Shown one piece after another: positions 1 through 9,290 of a stretch of 64,000 nt of DNA (position 1 is its first letter; every line of letters starts with the position of its first letter). Below the pieces are notes generated by a model. The model did no database searches. It worked only from the letters and a program-made list of their open reading frames with translations, and had not been told where the DNA came from. Source of the DNA: Platycnemis pennipes (Eukaryota > Arthropoda > Insecta > Odonata > Platycnemididae). Location of the stretch: the NCBI GenBank assembly GCA_933228895.1, contig OW121849.1, positions 39,278,354 through 39,342,353 of the forward strand, written 5' to 3'. Made by a program: the position numbers and the translations under genes.

Positions 1-1194
1 TTACCTTTTCTTTCTGACATTTTTATGAATTGCACATTTGAGTTTCCCTATTTGAAATTTAAGTTACTGCTACCCTGCGAAAAACGATTTTCACAGTTTA
101 TTCTTTAAAACTCATTTTACAATTCAACGGAGTATCGTAAGTAGTGATGTTTAATTATTTCAATTTTAATTAGAAATGAAGGTGAAAGTTTACCTCTAGT
201 GATTCCATTGCTTTGAAAACTTTTCTATCAAATACATGAACTATTTCACCTCTCCAGGTCGCTTTAGTATAAAATTATGTTGATGTAACTTTATCTAGAG
301 AATATAATTTTAGTGCGCTACTGAAAATGTATAACACTTTAAATCTGGGTCAAATGATAGTCTCTAGAATCAGTCAGCCTTGAAACTTTGTAGCGTGAAT
401 CACGTTTTACATTTCCAACTTACAGAGGCAAGGGTAATCTTTCGTTGGATTTGGTTCCTCAGTATTTTGCAGGGCATGCATTTCGGCGCCAAGAATAAAA
501 ATTTATCGAGCGAAAATACTGTCCAAAGTTGGTCTTTGGAATGCTAATTGTCGTCTCTTCTTTGGAATGCAGCCTTCTCAGACACTGGCATCGCCACACT
601 GCAGTAAATAAGGAATAATTTGAAGTCATGATTTATTGCCATTGCTTCGAAAATTTCGAAACCGTTTTATACTCTTTTCGGAATATCTTATAAATAAATG
701 CTGGCGATCAGTTTTATACCCATACAGATTTTCTCTCAATGGTCACATTATTTGTAGATAAGTGGCTTTAGTACACGCTTACAGAGGGAATTCATTTATT
801 TATTTATTCATGTGCAAATCCCACATTCCATTTTATCTCTTTTCAGACGCAAACTATTTTTTTTGTGAAGGCTGTTTTATACTCTTTCCTCAGGGTATCA
901 TTTATTGCGTTTTTGACGGACATCTTTTTGCCTAATAGGTATATGAACTTTTAGTTGTTTCTTGCCGCTAAAGTTGAACTGTTACATCACAGCTGGCTGA
1001 TTTTTAGTTTCCGTTGCAAGCTCTTAATTAGATTAAGTGTGAAAAGGTTTTTTTTTAGATTTTCCACTTCCTTGTTATATTCTTAATGTCATCAGTAAGA
1101 GTATACTTTGAATGCTTGTGCTACGGCTCATTAAGTTAATACGCACTATCTGATGCCATATCTTGATTCTGATACAATTGCAGCTAGAAATTAA
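1..1194. other. Unique AT-rich DNA, no feature seen
   Basis: Mixed AT-rich sequence without a long open frame, tRNA-like boxes or a repeat shared with the rest of the window. A short TTTATTTATTTATTCA run near 797-811 is the only simple-sequence feature. It is most likely intergenic or intronic. Confidence 0.5.
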
Positions 1195-1210
1195 GAGGTT
1201 AAATAATACG

Positions 1211-1257
1211 GCGATAACCGGGATATTAATGCGGCGCTTTTTTATCCCGGTTATCGC
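1211..1257. repeat. 15-bp perfect inverted repeat (hairpin)
   Basis: GCGATAACCGGGATA at 1211-1225 is exactly complementary to TATCCCGGTTATCGC at 1243-1257, with a 17-nt loop. The perfect stem suggests a recent snapback or the core of a small MITE. No target-site duplication or terminal repeat was identified. Confidence 0.75.
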
Positions 1258-1439
1258 AGAAGGCATCGAAACGCAGTAGAAATGTTTCGAAATTTGACAT
1301 TGCTCAAGCAATAAAGAGATGTGAGGGAAACCTTACGTTCGAAGCTTCGACTGCATTCGTTTGAGGCATAGAATTTTTTATTTGCCCGGTGATAATCCGC
1401 GTAAATTGATTGAATCATAGCGTTCGCTTAAAAAACACG

Positions 1440-2240
1440 ATTCGTTAAAAATTGCTTGCTTTTGTCCCTCCGCGGATCCGGGATTGCCTCTGACGATTCC
1501 AACGTGCCTTTTTCGGAATCACAGTCGAGGCAGTCATGTAAACAAGGTTTTTTTTTTGTTCTCGCTTGGAAACATGCCGATTTCCCCTCCTCCCCTTCGA
1601 CCGTATCTAATTCTGCGCCTCCAGAGACTCCCCTTTGTTTGCACTCCATCGACAGTACGCTCGCTCTGCATTCCTCAGTGCCTTGAATGAAATGGCCCTT
1701 GTTTCCGAAGGTCAATTCTGTTTCTTTTATCGCGGACCTCGGCTCCAGTCGGTCTGTCCTCGCCGCCCCCGACCGTCCAGGACACCGAACGCCCTCACGA
1801 CTCCATGGCAATAGCGGCGATGAGTTCCGATGCATAACTCTCGGGCGTCCCCCGTCTCCTCATCTCAATCTCAGCGGTGCCTTTAAGTCGATTCCGTCCG
1901 CCGAGCCCAGTCGAAAAAAAACGCCCAACGAGGCGGACAGTAGGAATGGATTGAGGAGACGATAGTGATGGGTCAGTGGGCATGGTGAGTGAGAAGGGAA
2001 TTTTTCCCATCCGGTCCCCCCAACCCACCGAGACCACTTCTCCTCTCCGAGACATGTTTTTCCCCGCTCCGTGACATTTTGCCCTGATTATCTCGACGTC
2101 CACCTACCTCCCCTTCTCCCCGCTTCCCGGTTCGCTTCCTGACTCCCGATTGGCCCCCCATATTCCTCTTCCTCCCTCTCCTTTTCTTCCTCTCTCTCTC
2201 CCTTCCTCTCTCAATTCCATGCCATCCCACATATCTCGCC
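1440..2240. other. Polypyrimidine-rich, CpG-containing block
   Basis: The plus strand is strongly C/T-rich, especially 1580-1660 and 2095-2225. Overlapping short open frames occur in several frames on both strands, none with recognisable protein content. I read this as one of the strand-asymmetric low-complexity blocks of the window, not as a gene. Confidence 0.5.
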
Positions 2241-2750
2241 TCCATTGTTTTCCTGCGGCATTCAGTCTACGTGGCGAACACCCTCATTCACATGCGTGAA
2301 TCCCGATTTGATTGCGACGTTTTGCATTGGCCAAATTTTATTAGAAAGAATCAGCGAAAAGGGAGCAAACGAGGGGTCAGATAAAACAACTCTTAATGTT
2401 GGGAGAGGTTTTTTTCCTCATGTTTGCTGTAGTGTTTCGAATAAATTTGTCATTATTAGATTCAAAGTTTCCTTTTCCACGTAAGGAATGTTTTTCAAAT
2501 ATTGTATTATTGGATATTCGTTATTGTGAAATTTTGTCATTCAGCCATTTATTGCTTGTCTTGATATTGTATACGAACTCACTGTTAATCTATTCTTGAG
2601 AAGTGTTTAATGTTTTTTTTAATTTGTTGAAAGCTATGAATTCATTAACAACTAAGACGTGGAAAATCCAAATTAAGTGGAAAAAAAATCCATAAAATTT
2701 AAATCAGTTCATCAAATTTAGCTTGTATTCCTGAGTTCAAGCTTTGAGCT
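2241..2750. other. Unique AT-rich DNA, no feature seen
   Basis: No repeat, RNA or coding signal recognised. Confidence 0.45.
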
Positions 2751-3100
2751 CGATTCCGCATGCTATAGTGGGAGGGTAGCCAAAAGATTAACCATGTTTG
2801 CCACGTGTCCAATTACGTCATAAAAATCAATAAAGCGCGAGCCCTAGAATTTGGACTTGAATTTTATAGTAAGGCTAAGACAACATTTCTACCTAGTCTC
2901 GGCATGATATCAAACCATTGTCCTGACATATATTTTTTCTTCCCCAGCTTGTAAAATTTTCCTCAAAGACCTTGCAGCATTCATTGACAACTTGTATCTG
3001 CTGCCCCTCTCTCCTAGGTTGTTTTGAAAAAACCTGCCTCTGGTTTCATGCCAAAAGAGAAGGCAATTTAATTACACTCTCAGTGACAGCATTTATATTT
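2751..3100. repeat. Composite direct repeat, copy 1 (modules A and B)
   Basis: Module A (2751-2832) contains ATGCTATAGTGGGAGGGT and the stretch CATGTTTGCCACGTGTCC. Module B (3051-3100) contains CCAAAAGAGAAGGCAATTTA. Both recur in the same order and orientation in copy 2. Module A begins with a CGATTCC word that resembles a tRNA B box, so part of it may be a SINE-like head. About 218 bp separate A from B here. Confidence 0.8.
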
Positions 3101-3130
3101 ATTTTCCAAATAGGTGAGCATGGTGGGCTT

Positions 3131-3300
3131 CGATTCCCCATGCTATAATGGGAGGGTGGCCAAAAGATTAACCATGTTTGCCACGTGTCCAATTATGTCA
3201 TAAAATACATTAATGACAACATACTGCATCACCCGCTATAATATTTCAGCACCAAAAGAGAAGGCAATTTACTTACACTCTCAGCGACAGAATATATATT
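3131..3300. repeat. Composite direct repeat, copy 2 (internally shorter)
   Basis: Module A recurs at 3131-3212 (offset 380 bp) and module B at 3252-3300 (offset 201 bp), both nearly identical to copy 1. This copy therefore lacks about 180 bp between the modules, or copy 1 gained it. The arrangement fits tandem duplication followed by an indel, or two insertions of one family. Confidence 0.8.
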
Positions 3301-3778
3301 GTTGCTCCTACATCTTTATCCCGCTCTGATATTTCACCACCCATTACACAGCCCGTAAATTCGTGCCGTTTCCTGTCTTAATGATTTTCATCTTTTCTCT
3401 GGGTCAAAAGAATTCATAGGAAGAGGCACTTTGAAGATAATCGAGGTAACTGAATTCGAAACTGAATAATATTAGTAAACGTCGTCTCGAAGATGAATCG
3501 ACGTGGAGGACAGCACGAAAAACTAGCTGCACCTACTTCACCACTCCGCGGAAGCCTCCATCCACATCAGTATTAGATAGATTCATTGCTGCTAATGTCT
3601 TGAATCAGGATCAATTTACGTTCGACCAAACCCTAAATATATCCGTACTCATATCGCATTACAAGTTCGCTTGCGGGCTACTTACCTTTCCTATGTAGAT
3701 ACACCTTAAGCGTATGATGTTATATTCTCATTGAAGATACTCTTAACCATTTTAGCGCTAACTATCGTAATAATTCAT

Positions 3779-3813
3779 GTATTCCATGAAACGAAAATCG
3801 TTTCATGGAATAC
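3779..3813. repeat. 16-bp perfect hairpin with 3-nt loop
   Basis: GTATTCCATGAAACGA (3779-3794) and TCGTTTCATGGAATAC (3798-3813) are exact reverse complements around AAA. It lies about 75 bp before the long foldback and may be an independent snapback. No evidence for a transcribed miRNA precursor. Confidence 0.8.
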
Positions 3814-3924
3814 CTAATCCATATGATTGATTTTGGTAAATCTCCAATAAAATTGACTAAGGCGGGCGAGAAGTGGAAAGTATACATATTGACAATAAAC
3901 AAGGTGGCACTTTTTTCCACAAGT

Positions 3925-3981
3925 TTTATGTCGGCACAACGCTTAACGTTTCAACCGTTAGGTCATCATCGGGTACATACA
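3925..3981 (-). ncRNA. Type I hammerhead ribozyme-like motif, left arm (degenerate)
   Basis: Read on the minus strand from 3981: a stem I strand TGTATGT, a core CCGATGA (canonical CUGAUGA with U to C), stem II GACC/GGTT with loop TAAC, the conserved GAAA, a 3-bp stem III ACG/CGT with a 5-nt loop, then ACATAAA closing stem I with one mismatch. The position after the stem III strand is T, compatible with a cleavable UH site. The altered core base probably weakens or abolishes cleavage. Family assignment follows known Penelope-element hammerheads; activity is not established. Confidence 0.65.
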
Positions 3982-4487
3982 TCTGTAAATGGTCTGTGAG
4001 CCGTATATATACCACTCAGAAGGAGAAGTGGGGGATGGAAAAGGAATAATTAGGATGGGGGAGTGGTGAAGTGGTTATTGAAAGGACGGCCGCTTGGGAA
4101 ATGGAATGGCGAGGAGTGGGGAGTGACACGGAAACGTTTGTTCATTCAACAGGGTAATGCTTCCTCCCTGCACAATTTCCAATTTTTCTAACACGTCCAG
4201 TCTTTGGCCTTTCCTCTCCACATGGAGTATCTCCGGTTAAAATACACAAACACACGTTTCTGACATGTTAGAAAAATTGGAAATTGTGCAGGGAGGAAGC
4301 AGTACCCTGTTGAATGAACAAAACGTTCCCGTGTCACTCCCCACTCCTCGCCATTCCATTTCCCAAGCGTCCGTCCTTTCAATAACCACTTCACCACTCC
4401 CCATCCTAATTATTCCTTTACTAGCCCCCCCCCCCTTCTCCCTCTGAGTGGTGTATATATATATACGGCTAACAGACCTTTTACAGA

Positions 4488-4539
4488 TTTATGTACCTAA
4501 TGATGACCTAACGGTTGAAACGCCTTGTACCGACATAAA
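4488..4539 (+). ncRNA. Type I hammerhead ribozyme-like motif, right arm (degenerate)
   Basis: TTTATGT (4488-4494) pairs perfectly with ACATAAA (4533-4539) as stem I. The core reads CTAATGA (4497-4503; canonical CUGAUGA with G to A). Stem II is GACC/GGTT with loop TAAC (4505-4516), followed by GAAA (4517-4520). Compared with the left arm, about 5 nt are missing in the stem III region, so stem III is poorly formed. A TATATATATATA run lies about 30 bp upstream. The two arms carry different core changes, so the parent element probably had an intact motif. Confidence 0.65.
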
Positions 4540-4644
4540 ACTTGTGGAAAAAAGTGCCATCTTGTTCATTATCAATAAATTTCCAATATTTTGAAACTAA
4601 GGAAAGCATGTATTATTGCTTAGAGGCAGTAAGTTTCAAGGCAG

Positions 4645-4800
4645 CAGAGGAAAGGTGGATCTGGCGTCAATTCCCGTGCCTAACCCGAGTGAAACCGAGA
4701 GCCCACTTTAAAGTAAAGCGGTCCGCGGTTTAATAACACCCTACCCGACGGACGGGAATGCCGAACTTGACGTGCTCGGGTTGGTGAAACTCGTTAGAGA
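4645..4800 (-). mobile_element. tRNA-SINE fragment, minus orientation
   Basis: Reverse-oriented body of the SINE family described at 50985-51320: a GGAAAGGTGGA remnant, a TCTGGCGTCAAT stretch corresponding to the GCCGACGCCGGGTTT core, GGTCCGCGGTTTAA, and CCGACGGACGG. The tRNA-like head is absent. It abuts an oppositely oriented copy, giving a tail-side junction of two SINEs. Confidence 0.6.
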
Positions 4801-5070
4801 ATTGAGTTAGTGTAGTGCCTAGAGTACTGGCATCTCATCCCGAGGTACTAGATTCGAATTCCGGAAGAGGCTGGGATCTTTATTGGTTCACCAGGCCTTA
4901 CTCGACTCCAGTGTGGAGTATCGTTTGAAGTTCTGTCATCTGTCCGCAGGATGGGACGTTTAACCGTAGGCCTCTTGGCGCATTTCATTAAGAGGAGGCC
5001 AATGCCGACGCCGGGTTTCCCTCCACTTTTGCTCCATTTGCTGGGAAATTCTAACCTCGAACCCAGAAGT
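4801..5070 (+). mobile_element. tRNA-SINE copy, plus orientation
   Basis: A tRNA-like head starts near 4801, with a B box GATTCGAATTCC at 4851-4862. The body has the ATGGGACGTTTAA word and the GCCGACGCCGGGTTT core, followed by CCCTCCACTTTTGCTCC. It matches the full-length family member at 50985 throughout but is diverged, and no target-site duplication was found. Confidence 0.8.
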
Positions 5071-5450
5071 CGACGAGCTGCTACTCTCGAACCATATGTG
5101 ACTTTTTGGGTTCTTACTCGTGGTTCTGAAGTAAAATTGAACATTAAACTATCATGATTACATTTAAACAATTTTATGGGCACTCATTAATTTGTTTTAA
5201 CCATATTTTCAATACTTGTAAGTACTGTGTTTATACCTCTCGAAAAAATTTTAAGTTTATGTTAAGGACGAATCCTTCCACCTTCCATCTTCCGTCCAAA
5301 AGTTGGCCTATCCCTATTCAATATAGAATTATCCACCTAGCTTAAATGACACAAATACCCATATTTATCTTTCGCCTCCACATATTTCACTATTATTATA
5401 TTAATTATTTAATCTATTCGAAATAATACTATCTGCAGCTTCTTAACCTC
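5071..5450. other. Unique AT-rich DNA, no feature seen
   Basis: No supported feature; short open frames only. Confidence 0.45.
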
Positions 5451-5451
5451 A

Positions 5452-5525
5452 GGAAACTGTCTGAGCTGGGTCACAAACCCGGACCTTTGGCATTCGATGC
5501 CAGTACTCTCCCTCCCCGAGACCCC
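5452..5525 (-). mobile_element. tRNA-like SINE head, minus orientation
   Basis: On the plus strand CACAAACCCGGACC followed by GGCATTCGATGCCAGTACTCT reads, on the minus strand, as an A box and B box in tRNA order and spacing. The body of the dominant SINE family does not follow, so this is an isolated head or a different family. Confidence 0.5.
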
Positions 5526-6110
5526 CGTTCTCATTCCCCCCCGGATATATTCAATTCCCTCCCTTTCTCTCTCTATCTCTTCTTCCCACCACTTACATTC
5601 TCACCCTCCTCCTGCATTCTCCCGCCGGCGCGGCCCCCGCTCCTCTCATTCCCCTTCCTCTTTTTATGCATCCACCCCTTTCCCTCTCCTCGGCCGCCAA
5701 GGCATCGCCATAATAATATCATCCCCTTTCCACAACCCCTCCCCTCTTCTATCCCCTTCCACTTCCCATCTCCGTACACTCATGCACCCCACCCCCTTCA
5801 ATCTATTCCTCCTCCCCCTTCATCCATTCTCCCACTCGCACGCGCATACCCTTTCGCCTCATCCAAATGCCTCATCTCCCCAATACCCTGTTCCCCTTAA
5901 AAACCCTTCTTTCATTTCGGGTCTCACTCCCCTGCCCATTCGAGGCACCCTAACAAAAATCCCGCCCCTTTTCTTAGCCCTGCTTCCTTTTCTCTTCGCC
6001 TTATTCCCTCTTTCCTCTCTTACCACAATCCTCTCGTCCTATCCAGTCTCTTTCGTTTTTAAACAAAAAAAACTCGCCGCTCCTTCCTTTCCACTCGTTC
6101 TCTCTTGTTT
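5486..6110. repeat. Polypyrimidine low-complexity block
   Basis: Over 600 bp the plus strand is mostly C and T in irregular CTCCC/TTCC runs. This opens overlapping frames of 137 and 236 codons in two frames of the same strand, both Pro/Ser/Leu-rich with no domain. Two long overlapping frames in the same biased sequence argue for composition rather than selection. Confidence 0.7.
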
Positions 6111-6417
6111 TCTAAGTATTTTGAGGCTTCTTGTCGTGAGGAGGAGAATATCGATGCGTATCGAATGGATGATTATCCGAATAAAACGACTCGAACATGA
6201 AGACTGAAAATCTCAGCAGCTACATATGAATAACTACGCACAAATATCGATGTCTCCATTAGTTACACGATTACTTTACGGCCCTCAGGATATGTCTGTA
6301 TTCATAATGAACGTTTCGTCTTGACAAGTGAGGAAGATGTTGCTCTGAGCGGTGTTATTGCTGCCATACATTTCACAAAACCATCCCAAATATTTAATTT
6401 CAAGCCTTTAGTGTAAT

Positions 6418-6601
6418 AAAAGTTGGATAGGACTTGGTTCTTTCCCGGCGAATCAATGCTGTGAATTCTTGTAGGGTTTTCCACCGGGTTAAGTGTTCAG
6501 TTGCCAACGTTTCCATGGCGGAATCAGCCATTGAAACGTTGGCAACTGAACACTTAACCCGGTGGAAAACCCTAGAAGAATTCACAGCAAAAGTTGGATA
6601 G
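6418..6601. repeat. 63-bp-arm palindrome flanked by 13-bp direct repeats
   Basis: Arm 6457-6519 and arm 6527-6589 are reverse complements at 61 of 63 positions with a 7-nt loop (6520-6526). AAAAGTTGGATAG occurs at 6418-6430 and again at 6589-6601, overlapping the right arm end by one base. The direct repeats could be a target-site duplication of a 158-bp insertion, although 26 bp between the left repeat and left arm have no partner on the right. No coding capacity. Confidence 0.85.
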
Positions 6602-8160
6602 TGTGCTCTCTAAGTAGTTTTTCGGCTGCAGAAAGATGGAGTTGTGTTTTTGTGATGCAGAAAATTCAAAATGTTAATCTTGTAGTGCAGTTTTTCCCAG
6701 CCTTTTGGGTCTTGTGTCCCACTTTTAACCCCAGAAAAAAGTAAGTCTCATGAGCGTACACAGATACGTCCTTTTTTACTCTCCGCGGGCTCATTGGTAA
6801 ATGTGTACGCTGCGGATAATTAAGCATGTACAGTTATATATTTACGATATCCTCACAGACGTTACGGCCGGAGAGAGTATTTAGCTGCCTCAATTCCACC
6901 CAGAAGAAGAATATTAAAAAGAAAAATTACGAAAATATAGAGATTTAGCTAAGATTCGAGTGGAGAGCTATGACAAGTCAAACATAGTACTGGTGGCTGA
7001 TGATGATAATGAAGGGAGATAATGAAGATTTCTTCCTTCGTGTTTTTTTTCAATTTGAGTCTCGATCACATTCCTTCATCTCTTTGTGATATAGTTGTTA
7101 TCAATAAATTAATAACATGATCAATGAAAGAAGTGACTTGTCTCAAAGCGTTTCTATGCGAACCCTTTGATATGGCAATTCATCTTATACAAATTAATCT
7201 TTTCACAGGCTAAGCTTAGCCTTTGCAGATTTTGCCAGCCTGAAATAGTGGATAATGAATCAACAACGGGAAGGAATGGAGTGACAGCTCGTTGGTGAAG
7301 AGAAGCTTCGTTAGGATATTGGATCGGATAGTCTGATTCAGAGACTACGTTTTTATTGGATTAATTATAACCATTATTGATTAGATGTATGTGTGCTACC
7401 ACGTCATCAAGAGTAACGGTGACTCTTGATTTGCCTATTTCCTGATTTTGCAAGTAGTGAATGCATGGAAATTTCCCGGACACCATGCTAAAGAGAAAGC
7501 AGTAAAAAGATGGCTTCCTGGCCCCTGAGAAGATAATTTTATTACTTCAGAGAATGCATAACCGCAGCGCATACTTTCTGCAGCAAATTTAGCTGACCTA
7601 GTCGTTGGAAGATAAAAGTTGCTAGCGCACATTAAGGATGATCTAGAGGGAGTCGCCACATGATAAACACTATCCTCCATGATGACTACCCAGGGTAATC
7701 TCATTTACCGGCGAGGTATTACTTCTGTAGCGCGTTGCTGCTGTTGAAAGTTTGGTTAACCTCCGCCGGCCAGACGGAAGGTAATTTGAGGCCACGCCGC
7801 CCGTACAGCTGCTTTTATACTGTTGGAAAAAGGATTCAAAAATAACATTATAATGTCCACGCGAATTGTTGGAGCCTATCCAAAGGAATATAATGCAGTT
7901 AGAAAACATTGTGTTCATACTCCTGGAGCGAGGTGTTTCAAAGTATTCCGCAGCCTATAAAATAATGAAAAATATTAATCTTAAAATATGCATCCATGTA
8001 TACATATTTAAATACATTCACCCCGTGAATGTCTCGATTGATTCTCATAAGTTTAATCTCAAATATTTCCATCGCTGATATTCCCATCTGCATCTCCAAA
8101 GCAGAAATAACTATCTGTTTATATTTACAATCGGAGTTTTTATGTTTGGTTCCTAAATAG
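6602..8160. other. Unique DNA, no feature seen
   Basis: Short open frames on both strands (for example minus 7435-7704 and 7670-7918) show no recognisable domain. No SINE core or LINE motif was found. Confidence 0.45.
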
Positions 8161-8167
8161 TTCAACA

Positions 8168-8222
8168 GATACAAATTTCATGTACATTCCGATGTAAATT
8201 TCCGATACAAATTTCATGTACA
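8168..8222 (+). repeat. Short direct duplication, GATACAAATTTCATGTACA
   Basis: The word occurs at about 8168 and 8202, 34 bp apart, probably a small local tandem duplication. Confidence 0.7.
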
Positions 8223-8955
8223 AATGAACTTTATTATTGCATAATACGAGCCGCGTGGTAGATGGTGATAGGTCACCAACCGTAAAAATGAGACCGCTAA
8301 AATAACTGGAAAAAATGGCATATATGGGATGATTATAACGTGGAATTCGTAATTTTTGTATGTAACTATACTTTGTTTCCGTTGAAGTTGTGCATATTGC
8401 GTGGGAAGAACGAATTGTTTTATCTATCGTTTTGACAGTATATCGCTCTTAAGGTTTCCTTTGTTCTGTCATGCTGATTGGGTGTGGAGGTAGAAATCTA
8501 CAATATGCATATATAATCAGCCAGCCTCAATTTTTTTGTAATTTTTTAGTAACTTTAAAATTCCAAAAAACCTTCTTGTCTCTAGATTTCCAAGCAACCC
8601 GTCCCGATATCTGAATTTCATTTTCTGTCAGTTCATAGGAATTGGTTACGAAACGTGCCTCTTTCCTTTGGTTTATATACAGTCAAAATATGTTTATCCA
8701 TTGGATCCGAAATGCTCGATACATACTCCAGGTCAGATGTTACCGAAGTAAAATAATGTCTCTCCTTTACTTTTTCGCTCCCACAATTCGTTTAAAAAAT
8801 CTTTACTTCAACGCTGTGCCACTAACATGTCGAATAAGATTCCATCAAGAAAGATTCTAAGTTTGAATGATTTTCAATTAGTTTGCTTCACTCACTACAC
8901 TTTTTACTTCTCCGCCAATTTATTTTGAGAGCGTCTTACCTTTTTTAGCCAGAAG
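8223..8955. other. Unique AT-rich DNA, no feature seen
   Basis: No supported feature. Confidence 0.4.
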
Positions 8956-8959
8956 TGTA

Positions 8960-9290
8960 TTACGGCGAGTTTCGTCGGATTTTATTTTAAGCCGAGTTGA
9001 TTCGAATCCCAACGGTAGCCGAGATTTGACATTGGTACATCACTCTCCGTTTGAATGTGGACAGAACTTCGAGTTCAATACTCCGTCCATCGGATGAACG
9101 TTAAATGGTGGAACCCTCGAGACCTTATGTGAAGAGTAGGCTAATGCCGACGCCAGGTTTCTCTCCACCCTTCCTCCGCTCCCTGAAACTAATACCTTTG
9201 ATTAATCACCCATCTATTCTAAATGGTACAAATGACCTTAGCTGTCGTTCACTTCCCCGCCAAGCAACTAACTGAATTCTAACCCCCATT
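8960..9290 (+). mobile_element. tRNA-SINE copy, plus orientation
   Basis: A B box GATTCGAATCCC (about 9000-9011) is followed by the family body: ACTCCGTCCATCGGATG, GAGTAGGCTAATGCCGACGC, and the 3' tail with AATGACCTTAGCTGTCG. The A box is not clear, so the 5' end is approximate. Same family as 50985-51320. Confidence 0.8.

Larger units (their letters stand above)
3887..4577. mobile_element. Foldback of two inverted Penelope-like terminal segments
   Basis: The left arm (3887-4198) and right arm (4261-4577) are reverse complements over about 312 bp with few differences, around a 62-bp loop. Arm landmarks include TATTGA at the outer end, CTTGTGGAAAAAAGTGCCA, a TATATATATATA run, and an inner GAAAAATTGGAAATTGTGCA. 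Each arm carries a hammerhead-like motif directed outward. Hammerheads with very short stem III are a known hallmark of Penelope-like element terminal repeats, so the arms are probably two such termini joined head to head. No reverse transcriptase coding is visible. The right arm has an 11-C run (4425-4435) absent from the left arm. High arm identity implies a young structure or arm homogenisation. Confidence 0.8.

Noticed and set aside
5497..6207. 236-codon open frame
   Set aside because: Entirely explained by CT-rich DNA; a second long frame overlaps it.
6976..7010. CTGATGATGATAATGA as a hammerhead core
   Set aside because: Lacks a stem II hairpin followed by GAAA; it is a GATGAT-type simple sequence.
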